From assembly GCA_013399015.1 (NCBI GenBank), contig VWZX01004666.1:6912979-6976978 (forward strand): DNA of 64,000 bases. Direction: 5' to 3'. Shown here piece by piece: positions 38,701 through 51,166 of the stretch (the first letter of the stretch is position 1; each line of letters begins with the position of its first letter). This DNA is from Galbula dea (taxonomy: Eukaryota > Chordata > Aves > Piciformes > Galbulidae). The notes beneath the pieces were generated by a model. The model saw nothing but the letters and a program-made list of their open reading frames with translations, searched no databases and was not told where the DNA came from. A program made the position numbers and the translations under genes.

Positions 38701-40510
38701 ATAAAACTAACAAGTTCAATGTGCATTTCATATACTTTTAGTTTCAGAATAGAAACAGTTTGTCCAAAGGAAGCAGGACGAGTAAGACTCGCTTTTTTTG
38801 TACATAGGGTTTCAAGAGAAAAGCTACAGGAGAGAAGGGTCACAAAGACTCCAAAGATGAAATGCAATGGAAAATTTGCCTGTCTTTTTTATAACTGTCA
38901 CATTTTTTGTGCCTTTTGACTTACCCTGATATTAGACAATTCTACTTATACAACTCTGAGTTGCTACTGAATTTTATTTCAGAAGGGAAAAAATGAATTT
39001 ATTCTTTGTATTAGCCTAAGGTCCAACCAGCAGAAATTCTAGCTCTTTCTTTTACATCCCTGCTTTTATGCTTTAGAGAGGTGCTTTCTGCAGATATGAA
39101 GGCACACCTTGTCCTATTCACAGGCCTGCAGCCTCACAGCCCTCCTCTCAATTAGTGCAGTGTAATTAGCATCAAGCCAAATTTACAAGCCGGGAAATTT
39201 GGCATGAGTAAACTTGGAAGGGAGTGTACGATGTGACTCTAGAAGAGGCACGTGAACTCCTCAAGCTCTTTGTTAAATAAACAAAACGTTGATGTTTGTG
39301 GTGAGCTAAACATCTGCATTTCACTTTGAATATTAAGTGAACTTTAAAAATGCAATTTCCTCTGTTTTTATTAAATTCAACAGTTTGACAAAACTTGGAT
39401 CTCAGAAGTGCTTCTAAAAGGAGTGATCAATAAAGAATGGTGTCTTGTGTTGTACTGAAAAAACAGATGTACTAACCTTTCTCTTTTTTTAGTGGCTTAC
39501 ACATGTACACTTCATATGGATGGTAGTTCCATTACCAGTCTTACTGACTGCCTTTGTTTTTGTCTATGTGGTCATTAATCTATGTGTCAAAATTCAAGGC
39601 TTTTCTTCTCAGGAAAAAGTTGTGTAAGAAGAGTCTCATAGTTAAAATTAAAGATTGCTTTATTTTTTCAGGCAGAGTTTCAATATGATAATCCAAATTT
39701 TTTTTAAAAACCCATAAAAGAATAAAATTATTTAGAAATTTAAGTGTCTTCTGAAAAACATTTGAGATTACCTGTACTATCACATTAGTTCACATTAAAT
39801 CACAGCAAAACAGAAGATGTGTGCAATATCCTTTTTAATACCTTTAACAACTTTGGTTTTTTTGGTGAACAATTTACTTCTCAAAATATATTATTTCAGA
39901 CTATAAAAGACTGAGAAAAATATGTCCTAGGAAACTATTGTATTATTTAAAAAAATAATTTGATATCTGAGTTTGATTAACTATGAGATTTGGATGTCAT
40001 TCATAAAACTGAAGCCTGCTAAACAGGGTTTGTCTCAAGATGTCATCATCTACTGCTTTGGTCTGCTCATGGGAGGAAGATGTAGAGCAAAATTCCTTCT
40101 TAGAGTGAACAGAGCAGTATTAATGCCCAAGTAACCCATACATTGGATGATTTTCCAACAGAAAAACATGAAATGTTGTTATGAGCTATGCTTCTTATTT
40201 CATGTAATCAAGAAGCAAACTGCTGTAACTCAAAAGCTGAGGAGAGGAAACTGAAAGGGGTTCACAGGCAGGAGCTGACAAGAGTTTCCTGTGGCTGAAT
40301 GTGTCACTTGTCACTGGTCCAGGCAAGCCGTGTTGGCCACAGCTGGCTCCTTTCTTCTCCTAGAGGAGGGTTCAGAGGATGCAGCCAGCACGTTTCCGCA
40401 AAAGGCAGCCCTGCTCCCCCACACCCTGGCATGAGAGCGATCCTTGGACAGTCTGCAAGTCATCTGTGATCCAAGAGCAACAGGATCACCATCTTTTGTA
40501 CACAGAGTCA
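35731..40510. other. Intergenic stretch, nothing recognised
   Basis: About 4.8 kb, AT-rich. A 133-codon plus-strand frame (38518-38919) overlaps a 94-codon minus-strand frame; neither has a recognisable domain. No repeat family or RNA gene is recognised. Confidence 0.5.
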
Positions 40511-40518
40511 GAGACATG

Positions 40519-40542
40519 AAGTGTTTTGTTTTGTTTTGTTTT
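40519..40542 (+). repeat. (TTTTG)n simple repeat
   Basis: Four to five TTTTG units in a row. Confidence 0.9.
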
Positions 40543-40737
40543 CCTGTCTCTTAATTGTTTTCTGACTCTGGCTTGCTGGCATTATTGAGTAAGTCTTATT
40601 TGTTTCTGCCTGAATGAAATGTTTTGTTTGATCTCAAATAATCTGTCTTAATTGGCCGAGGACACGGAAATATTTCAGTTTGTTTGGATGGATCCAAAAC
40701 AATAACTGCTAACTTATTTTTTTTTGTTGGCTACTGA

Positions 40738-40790
40738 ACCAAAAAAAAAAACCCAAACAAAACCCCCCAAAACCAAAAAAATCAATTATT
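40738..40790 (+). repeat. A/C-rich low-complexity tract
   Basis: Runs of A separated by CCC, CCCCCC and CC; on the minus strand this is a T/G-rich tract. Confidence 0.85.
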
Positions 40791-43700
40791 TACATGCTTT
40801 CTCTTTTAACATCAGCTGCAGAGGAAGTTTATAGGATTATGCCTTTGAACATGAAAATCAACATGAAATATGAAGCTATAAATCAAAATCAAAGCAAGCT
40901 CAGAGAAAAAACCAAGATAGAGAAGTGAGGGTAGTTTCCTGCTTTAGATGTATTTCTTTCTTTCTGAAAGACTTGAATTTAGTCTCTTAAAAGCTGATAT
41001 TATTTGGGATTCGGGGTTTCCTTTGATTGTATATAGAAAGAGAGTTAGAAGGCCAGTTCTGGATATTGAACCTAGTTTGGTTTTAGGTGATGCATACATT
41101 CTAGTTGAGGATAGTGTTCAGAACATTATGACAGGTTTTAAATTTGTTAAAAGTCAGCAGATTTTTGGACCAGGCCTCCCTATTTTAAGTCACAATCAGA
41201 GTTACAACTTCCCATCAGTGTGACCTTCAATGTTTTCAACTTTAATTTCCAGATCAGGTACATCTACAATGAAAGTAAAATATAATGTGGAGGTACAGAC
41301 ACGATGAGAGACAGACAAATAACTTTACATGCTTGTCTTAAAAGAGTGTTGTAGTGAATAGGAATAAAAATAACCCTGTTAGAAACTATCTGACACAAAT
41401 ACGATTTAGGGACATGAGTAAGAGCTTTGACTGTATCTTGTTGCAGAAAAGAGTCAGATGTGTGATGGAAAACCCATATCCACCCTTCTGTAGAACCAAG
41501 CAGAGACCGGGGTTTCTTCTGCCCTTTCTGGTGAATTTATTTCTGAAGTGGCTGATTCTCAAATTGAAAATAGGAATTAAAAAAATCCATTCTTTGGCCA
41601 AGCGCAAATTAAATAACTGTAGTTTGCTTTATCTGCTGTGGCCTTGGAAGGATGGAAATAGCTTGCTTTGGTGCTGGTTATGGATGCACTCACTTCCCCT
41701 TCTTTCTCCTCCTATCTTCAAGCCCTCCACTACCTTAAGCTCTTACTGGGTATGCTGGCAATCAAACTACATGCACACAAATTCTGTTACTTTGCATTGT
41801 AGTCTCAGGAACAATATTAAAGCAGTTACCCAATAAATGCAGCCAGGATTAAGTGGAACATGCCTGCCAAGACTAGCTTATATGAAGAATGCAGTAAAGA
41901 ATATGAAGTAAAGTTAGAAGATGATGTTTTGGGTAGGCTAGATATGCCATTTGTGTCAATACAGGGGTAATTTTTGATAAATGATCAATATTGTTATTTT
42001 TATAGATTATACTTTTTTGTTTGTTTCTTTCTTTAGTATACAGGAATTAAAGCCAAAAGTCATAACTGGGTGCTGCATATCTTGAAAAGGCTTGACTGAA
42101 AAATCCCACATCTGAATTACACTTTCGAAGCGTGGCAAGGTATAATATAGACTTCCTGTCAGACCCACTTATGCCTGTCTCTAACTCCAGAGTGTCAGAT
42201 CGCATTCAGGATTTCTTAACAGCAAGGAGGGCTTGGAATGTAATTGAAAGAAAAGAAAACCTGATGCAAAAGTTCTGTGGAAAACAGTGACAGTCAGTAG
42301 CCCTGGGATACCTGGGAAACCTTTCATTAAAAAAAAGGAAAAATTAGTCAACTAAGAGAATCTTATACTGTGGAGAAATGAAATTTCTCTAAACAAGTGA
42401 GTTGATTTCCCTAAACAAGTGTTGCTGATTTGATGAGCATATTGAAATACCTGAAGGTACCAATAGTGGCCAATATTTGCACCCGGTGCTGAATGTTCTA
42501 ATGCCCTGCACTTGCTGTGCTAGTGGGCGTGCTAATATGGGTGCAGAGCTTAAACTCATCTGCAAGTGTTGGTTTCACATCATTTACTTTGTATTTGTTT
42601 CTTAGTCTTCAAGATATGAGATCTTGACACAGCATTATCCACTTTCCATCTGCCTTCACATTCCCATACTTTTGCTACAAAACAGTGCTGCAAGAGTTAT
42701 TTTGGAGGCGCAGGGAGAGGAAACTGTGACTTCCCCTGCTCTGCCCCCAAAATGTCTGCAAACTGATCCCCACTTAAGCTTTATACTCCAAGCTATCTAT
42801 TACAGAGAAAATGTTAAGTTCTTGAGCTGGAAATTTTTCTTCAAGTTTTTCTGTTAGTGTTTCCTGTGAAAACAGTTTTACTAAAAAGGTACATATATAT
42901 ATATAAAATAAAAAGAAGAAAGAAAGGCTAGCCCACCAAATGTCACATACCTCACTCTACATGTGCTATGTAGATTACTTTCTCTAGTTCTTGGCAGATG
43001 AGATATCACTGTGTAAAGAGAATCAAAGCAAAGACATGGTTTGGAAAAGGTTGGGTCAGTTATTTGTAAAGTTGTAAAGTCTTTTTCCCTTTCAATAGTT
43101 AAATTGGTTTTATAGTGGTAATGCTAACAACAGTTGGGATATGAGTGCAACTGAATGGCCCACATTTTATTGTTGTACTTTGATTTTCAGCTGCCAACAA
43201 TCTTCACTGCTATTGTACTTAACACAGTTATTTTTACTTTTTTGAAAGATAGTCAGGATTGGACTGAGCTCCCCTCTCTACAGGTGGCTAGATCAGGATT
43301 AGAATGCACTGTCAGGGCAATGTGATAATACCAACCCATCATCTTTTACTTGGTTATGATTTACTTAGTCCTAATTCCCAACTTTCTACCTTCAAAGTAA
43401 ATTACATTATTAGTTTATACATTTTTTTTCCCTACAGTCATGCTACTGTAGCTCAATGAAGTCTATCAGTCTCTGCTTTATCTCCTATTTTCACTGTAAA
43501 AGTGAAATCAGATAAGGAGGCCAAACATGATGCAGTGGGAATAAATATATGGAATTTTATTTTTCAGTATACTTGCAGTATCTTTAAGTGCTCTAATACT
43601 GCTTTTCACAAAAAGTCAAGAGAATAATTTAACTATTATCATCTTTTCCATCTTGTGAGTTGATATTATTAGTGTTTAGAACAGAAAACAGAATACATTT

Positions 43701-44830
43701 CTAGCTTCATAGTTTGTCCAATTACTTGTTGTCTAAAACTGTTAATATCTTAAATGGCAAGCAATATAAAAAATGGTTTAATAATTTTAATTGAATTTAG
43801 ACAGTTTCTTTTAAAAACTTTGTCTCCTGCAACAAACTTTTAATCCTATATGAAAGTATAAACTGAGCATAAATGTTTCAGTAGAATAATGTAGAACTAA
43901 ACATAAGCCTCCTGCCTACAATAGTGAGCTATGCAAAATATGCACAGTGGGATTTTGATCAGGAAATTGAGAGATTAAGAATAGAATTGATGTCTCTTTG
44001 CAGAGGGAATGATCAGAGACTTCTTTGTGTGTTTAATCACTCCTGTAAGGCAGCTGAAGTTGTTTTTTTTTATATTGATTCACTGAAACATCTTGATTTA
44101 GGATCTTTGGGACTTTTTTAGATGGCATTGCATGCTGAATCACATTTACTAAAAAGGGGTGAGTGATGGTGTCAAATAAATTAGTACCTACAACTTCAAA
44201 ATGGAAATACAGAATTATTATGTATGCAACTCTTCTGTAAAATGTAACAAGAAAACTCAGTGTGCTCTTACATACAATACAGGCAAATAAGAATGGTAAT
44301 ACTGTAGCAGACTTGTCTTTTGTTTATTTGTATTCACACTTCTAAATGCAACATTGGAAGTCATTATCCCTAAGCTTTCCTTGGATTTTTCTCATCAAAA
44401 ATATATTGGAAAAATAATGTTATCATCCTGAAACAAAGAACTGTTATATGAATATATTATATGAATATATATGAATAACTGAATATGTTAATCCAATATG
44501 ACAGGGCATTGTTCTGAATCACCACTTTCCACTCTCATTCTGAACTTCATTAGTGGTAACCATATATACAGTCTTTGCTACATACTTGGCTAACAAATCT
44601 AACAGATACAATGACTTTGAAGCTGGGATTAGGAATGTAAAAAACACCTCCTAACTTAGTCATACATGGACATAGATCAAAGTCTAGAATAGACCAAAAT
44701 ACATGGCTCTTGACTCTGTATTTCCACTTGTTTTTTACAAAATAGGTGTTGGAGAACCTGTGTTTTATTTCCCTGGAAATCCCAGAACGGGTTTGTAAAC
44801 AATAGCCTTACACTTGGTTGCAACGTAAAT
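40791..44830. other. Intergenic stretch, nothing recognised
   Basis: AT-rich, with a short (TA)n run at 42892-42905. A 160-codon plus-strand frame at 41354-41836 has no recognisable domain and is most simply chance. No gene is supported. Confidence 0.5.
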
Positions 44831-44885
44831 GTTTTGTTTGTTTGGGTTTTTTTTGGGTTTTTTTGGGTTTTTTGTTTTTTTTTTG
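44831..44885 (+). repeat. T-rich tract with three spaced GGG runs
   Basis: GGG at 44844, 44855 and 44865, separated by 7-8 T, inside a poly-T/TTTG tract. It looks telomere-like only superficially, because the T-runs are too long. Confidence 0.85.
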
Positions 44886-47800
44886 TAAATCAACAGTCTA
44901 GTTTTCAGTAGTTTGAATTATCAAAGCTCCTTTCATATCTCTCAAATAATACTTCTCAAAGTACTAATTACTCTGGATATTTCTTCCATCTTCTCTTGGT
45001 GTTGACACTTTATAGAACAAATTCTTTTTATGTTATAGGATAAAATATTCTATGGTTATTAATAGCATATGTATGGTTAATAGTGTGAAAAAGAAATCAC
45101 TCTAAGATCAAAAGTTCTGTGGTTTACATTTCTTCATGGCACATTGTCAGCTGCAGATTTGTAAGTGCTCTGTCCAGGGCTGTTTCTGAAAGAACACCCT
45201 GGTCCTGGCATCTAGGATGAAATGTACATTAGGTTTGGTAGAGTTTATGAGTGTGGTTGAAAGGGTTTAATTTTGTCTTATATATGTTATAGTTTCCAGA
45301 AGCTTATGAATAAGAACAAGGTGAATTTTTAATCTTGATTAGGCTATAAAATTACCTGGTTTTGTACCTGAAAACAGGTGTCCCTGATGGGTGCTTTTTC
45401 AGGGATGAAAGAAGACACATGCAACAGGTGGGGATAAGGCAGTCAAGGAAGTAGAGAGAGTAGAGAGGAGAGGAAAAGATCAGTGGGGTGAAAAAAGGAC
45501 AGGAAATGCATTTCCCAAGTGGCTAAAGGTCTGTTCATACAAGAAAACTTCAGATAGAGATGAGGTGGCAGCATGAGCAAATCCACAATCTGAATAAGAA
45601 TGGCTCATCTGGGCTGACAGACTGTGAGCTCTTTTCAGCTGTGTTTCATTTTCCTTCATCTGTTAACCAGGAAACAGGTATTATTTCATTTAACACATAG
45701 GGATCAGAGGCAGAGATAGATTTATTTAAGGTCATCCAGAAAGTCTACAGCAGAACAGATAACTAAACCAGGAATTTCTGAGTTCCAGACCAGTATGCTA
45801 GCCATGGGACAGCTCATTTCCTCTCTATGGGAGTTTCTGCTGCCAAATTGCGTTAGATGAGAACAAGTCCCTCTTGTTTACACTTCTTTAAAACAAACCT
45901 TCATTAGGACTGGATTTCATACATCACAAATACACTATCAAGATTACCAAGAAATGTTTAATAAATCTTGTAGCTCTTAGTGATAGGATTGGCTAGTGGT
46001 ATAAATGAAATGAGATCACAAGATTCAGGGGAGAAGAGTTATCTGAGGAGAAAAGTAAGGTTATTTTCTGGTGCAAGGGAAAAGAATTGAGGAAAACTCT
46101 GAAAAAGTTCATCTGAAGTGAGAAGAACTTATGTGACTGAGCAGACCAGAACCATTTAAAAGCTTGTTTATTACGAAATAAAATCTGCCTGTCTGAATAC
46201 TGTGTCCCAACAAATCTCCTGAGGCTGTTTATATAAAGGAAAAAAATCTGCCAGTGTTAAAAATTTTACTCACTTCCCTTATTTCTTAGTTTTTTCTTAA
46301 GAAAAGAAAAAGAAAAAAAAACATAACTTTTTTGTGCAATACTCTTAAACTTACAGAGATCATACTATTGCAAGAGCTAACAGTTGCCTAGCTGCTATCT
46401 TCCATAAAGAATGTTGCTAAAGTCATTAATGGAAAAAACCTGTGCTTAAAAAAACTAAGAAAAGAAAACTCTGTGCTGAGCATTGTGGATCCTTACTAGA
46501 TTATAAGTATTACTTAACACCTTAATACACTGCAGTGATGCTTCTCGTTTTTAAGGAGACTGTGCTTTTTACACTTCAACTCTAGGACAAACAGCTCTGT
46601 GCTTGTGTCTATTGCTCCTGGACATGTCTGCTTCACTGTCTGCCTGTACAACTCCCAAAGACAATACCACCGTAATGGTGGCTTCTTGGTCTATGGACTA
46701 ACCAGATTGTAGTTGGCTTCCCAGCTGCTCTGTAGGCATACTATTTATCAGAGTTTATTTGAAACTTTCTAACTGCTTCTAGTTGCTCAGTAACTCATCC
46801 AATGTTCTTAGTGTAAATATATGTGTAAATTATCTTCTCCTCAATAGCCCAGTTGTTTCTAAGAGATTTTGTTTTGTGGCACTATGGGCTGATACCCAGG
46901 TTTCCTGAAGAAACAGTTGCTTTCCTTAACTTTCTCCTTCACAACTTATGGTGTATTGACTGTGCTGTTTGGTTACTGCCTTTCCGTTCCTCTCACCAGA
47001 CTATTTCTTTATGCTTCCTAGTCTCTGTTACTCTTCAGTTCTATACCACATGCTTCCCTCCTATCCTATTAATGCATCCACTTCTTCTTCTCTTAACTTC
47101 TTCTGTTCTATTTGGCAGTGATTTTATTTTCTTTGCCAGGATTTTGGCTCCACATATTTTCTTATGTATTTTTTTTTTTGCATATCACAGGGGAACAAAT
47201 GCTTTGGAAGGATAATGGCAGGATTATGTGTTGGGCCAAGGAATACACTGTTTTGTCTTCTGGCAAGTAAGCAGTGATTATTCTAGCCCGGCAGTTTTCC
47301 CTGTGTCTTACCAACAGCTTTGGTACTTGCACAATGTCACTTTCTCAGCTCTTCAGCAAAAAATAAGCTCAGTGGGTTCCCATGCAATGTATTGAAATTC
47401 AACTTGGAATAGGGAGAATGTGGGCACCTATTGCAAACTCTATTTTGATAAACAGATAAGATTGAGCTCCCTAGAACAGGACAGGTAAAAGAGTAGCTAT
47501 TTCTCAAGTGTTTAAATGTTTTTACTGCTTTTTTTGCTATCAGTTACGAAAGTCAGGTCCTTTGCTTACTTAACCACTGTTGAATATGAGTCTGCTTTCA
47601 ATTTTTCTGGTAAGACTGGTTTGGAGATTTTGTGTCTTTTCCTTGATCCTGTGATGCTGATGGAGAAATGAAGATTCTGCTCAGGTGAAACAAAGTTAGG
47701 TCGAGCTCATGGCTAATCTCTCAGAATCTCTTGGTGCACAGGCTTCAGATAGATAGTGAAGAGTAAGTTTGAATTATCTTCTCTAGGAAGAACTGTGTTA

Positions 47801-50800
47801 ATACATCAGGAATCTAGCAATGGTTGCCAAAGAAAGTCACAAAAAATCCACACCACAAGACAGGCAGTTTGAAGGTGATATCTCAGTAGCTGCGTATTCT
47901 TTTGGACATTAGAAAACCTTAATTGGAAAAGGGACTCTACTAAGACTCTTACTAAGATTTTATTCTCTCATACCTTTTTTAAAAATAACTTTTCCTGATC
48001 TGCAATAATTTCACAGAAGATAAACTTCTCATCAACTCTTAGCAGAATTAGTTTGCCCCATATGGAGACAGAAAAGTTAATGACAGAATGAATTAAACTC
48101 TTAGAAAATCTACAATAGCTCTTACATTACACCATTTATCTGATCATCCAATGATATATATAGGTTTCTCTAAAAAGAACATTTTTAGATTTGGAAGGGC
48201 AATTCAGTAAGAGACACCATTATTTTAAAGCAGTAATTTAATTCTCATAATATTCAACCAGCCATTCTAGACCTAGTGGTGGCAAAGATTACTTCAGTAG
48301 GCAGGTGATGATAAGAACTATTTAATATCCATTGAAATAATAATTGAAGTGGAATCAGGAATTTTTTCACACCTCAACATTTGATTGTTGCTGCTATCCA
48401 AGGGAGAAAATTTTAAAGAAAAAAAAGAAATTGGGTAGAGATGAATAATGTGCCTTGTACTAGACTGTAACAAAAAATAATTAAAGTATGGTATTTATTA
48501 ATTGGGAAATAGGGTATTTATTCAGAGACTATCTCTATTAATATGTCTGAAGTTGTCACAAGCAGGCAAAGTGGAGATTTAAACACAGAACAAAAGGTTA
48601 ACATGAGTCAGATGATCCATTAGTCTGCAGCCAAGGCGAAACATTGGACAGAACTTCTTTCCCTGCAGAAAGGAGAGAACCAGACAACTGGTTTTGATCC
48701 CGAGGACCTGCAGTTCCTTTGGTAGAAGGTTCAGAAGCAGCAAGTGAGCTCCTTTTATGTTTATTGATGAAATATGCTGACCTCAGTTTTGAAGAATCCC
48801 AAAGGCAAGGAGTGAGCATCTTTAACTTCTCTGCTTATAGGAACTCTCACACTTCAGGGATAAATTTATACTTTGACTACGTTCAGTTTTAAAACTGTAA
48901 GACTGAACACGACAGACCACAACAAATCCACTTTTGCATTTAAGTTTTTGAGAAGGGGATCTAAGTCTGTCCTATACTTGGGAAAATCAAATATTTAAAC
49001 TGCAGTGCTACAGAAATGTCACTCATGCTTGTGGCACACTTTCATTTAAAAAAATTAATTCTAGCTGTTTTCGCATATTATGTTGAAGTAAATGAGACAG
49101 CAAAACCTACAGCCTGCCAAGATGTGAACCCCATGAAGGTGAATTTTATGAGCAATATAGAACAACAAAGATCATGCACTTTATGAATTGTAATAAAAAT
49201 TTAGGGGGAAAGGATGAGGTATAGACTATTGCTGCTCAAACCTCTTGGAATTATTCTTTTCCAAATTAGTGACTCTCTGCTGAGCACCTGCTTTACAGCA
49301 TACTGAATGTGATTCAAATGTTTAGGTTCTTTGCATTCTATGGATAAAATTTTGTGTGATGAATGAAAAAAAAAGGAGGATGAAATAAACATCAGATAAA
49401 ACAGTGGCTGGTTGCAGCAAAATTAGGACTGTATTAGAATTTTAATTCCTTCCTTCCTGAGTAACTTGCTCGGTCAAATTCAGGCCCACTGGAAAAAGAG
49501 GCAGAAATTCATTTTCTGATGCAGATATGCTCCTGTGAACATTATACACATGGGATAAATATTTAGTAGCATGAATTGAAGCCCGAGTTAACTATATCTC
49601 AGCATAACTCCAAATGGTATGAGCTGATTTAGGTATAATACTTCATGAGGAATCACCACTTGCAGTTTACTAAAGCGAGTAATATATTTTCTCCTATTTT
49701 TTAGATCTATTTTCTAATCAGGACAGGAGTCTTGGTATACTGCTGGATATAAGTGATTTTTAACTTTTTTTTTCTGCTGATCTTCAAGCCTGAACTCTCT
49801 TATAAAACAAACCTCAAACTGTTTCCAAGTATTATAATTTTCTCCAGACTTAGTAGCTTACAGATCCACTTTGTCTGATTGGTCACCAGGAGATCTTGAA
49901 CAATGACATAAGTGGTATTTAGGAGCGAATGACTTTAAGATCTACAGGAACAGAAGTACTTTTGGTTCATAGCTAAATGTGACCTAAACAATCTGTACAC
50001 TGAGTGTGCACATGATCCCATGATTTTATGGCTCCTCATCTTTTATTTCTGCACATTCCTGCCTTAAGAAATGTTTCTATGTATTCTTATGCTGCAAAGT
50101 AAGTGAATTAATTTCCTTCTTCTCATCCTAAAACAGTGAATTTAACAAACGCTCTAATTAATAAATACTATTAAAACTATGAATATTTTTTTTTTTTATT
50201 AACATGTTTAAAACTCTTATGGCTAAACCTAAAGGTGTGAGCAGTTGGAGAACACTCAGCGGTGTGGTGGTGTGACAGTTGGAGAACAAGAGAGTTGTAC
50301 CATACACAAAACAAACTTGCCAATACATGGTCCTCCAAAGGCCCCAGCATAAATGCTGTGTCCAGCTGTGGACACTCATTATAGAAAGTGCAGACTCGTT
50401 TGCTGCTTGCTCCAGGTGATGAATCAATAGTATGACTGTTATGTTTTGGGTCATTACTATTTTCTTAAGTTTAACTTTTTGTATCTGAATTGTTAAAAAG
50501 AAGATTGTTCCATAACCTGTTACTGTTAAATTTTGTTGCTTTTCTTGTTTGTTTGTTTTTATTTTATTTTTCTCTCATTTTGGATTCAGCTACAGTCTAT
50601 ATATTCCCCCAAAAGATAGCATATATCTTATGAAGGTATTAGCAGCCAATGAGTATTGATGCATACCATCCAGAGGTAACTCTGAATGTAGCTAAATTGC
50701 TACACAGTTAATTAGGGCCTCACCAATTTATCTCCAGTTTACTATTCTGTTGTCAATACACCTCAGCAAATATAATGACAGAGAACTGTAACAAAAAAGA

Positions 50801-50825
50801 AGAAACCTTAACATCTTCAAATGTG
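44886..50825. other. Intergenic stretch, nothing recognised
   Basis: About 5.9 kb, AT-rich. A 120-codon plus-strand frame at 46853-47215 is leucine and phenylalanine rich because of T-rich composition; no family is recognised. No repeat family or RNA gene is supported. Confidence 0.5.
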
Positions 50826-50932
50826 AAAAATAATAACAACAACAACAACAAAACCCCAAAACAAAACAGAAAAAAACAATCAACCAACCAAAGCCAAGCC
50901 AACTCAAAACAAACAAAACCCCCCACACTGAA
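50826..50932 (+). repeat. A/C-rich simple-sequence tract, (CAA)n then AAAAC/CCAA mix
   Basis: Starts with five CAA-type units, then AAAAC, AACC and CCCCCC patterns with almost no G or T. Together with the T/G tract at 51112-51166 it forms two complementary-type tracts around a ~180 base spacer. Confidence 0.88.
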
Positions 50933-51111
50933 TAAAATGTATTGTGGTTGAAGCAGGCTGTGAGGTTTGGGTATCCTGTTTAGGGTTGCACCAGCACCCC
51001 TACAAGAACACTTCAAAAGCCTCCCAACTCTCACCTTTAGTACTGTCTTCTGATATTTTCCATTGCTCAATATATTCAAGATAGCACTAGCTTTGTCTCT
51101 TTGGGCTTCAC

Positions 51112-51166
51112 CTTTTTTTTGTTTGTTTGGTTGGGTTTTTTTGTTTTTGTTTTGTTTTGTTTTGGC
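51112..51166 (+). repeat. T/G-rich simple-sequence tract, TTTG and TTTTG mix
   Basis: TTTG, TTGGG and TTTTG units. A 166-codon minus-strand open frame (50753-51253) spans both simple tracts, and its asparagine/lysine and leucine/phenylalanine runs come from them, so it is not taken as a gene. Confidence 0.88.

Noticed and set aside
41354..41836. 160-codon plus-strand ORF
   Set aside because: No recognisable domain, composition typical of AT-rich chance translation, and no splice or promoter context.
44844..44867. Telomere-like GGGTTT repeat
   Set aside because: Only three G-runs, with 7-8 T between them; better described as a T-rich simple repeat.
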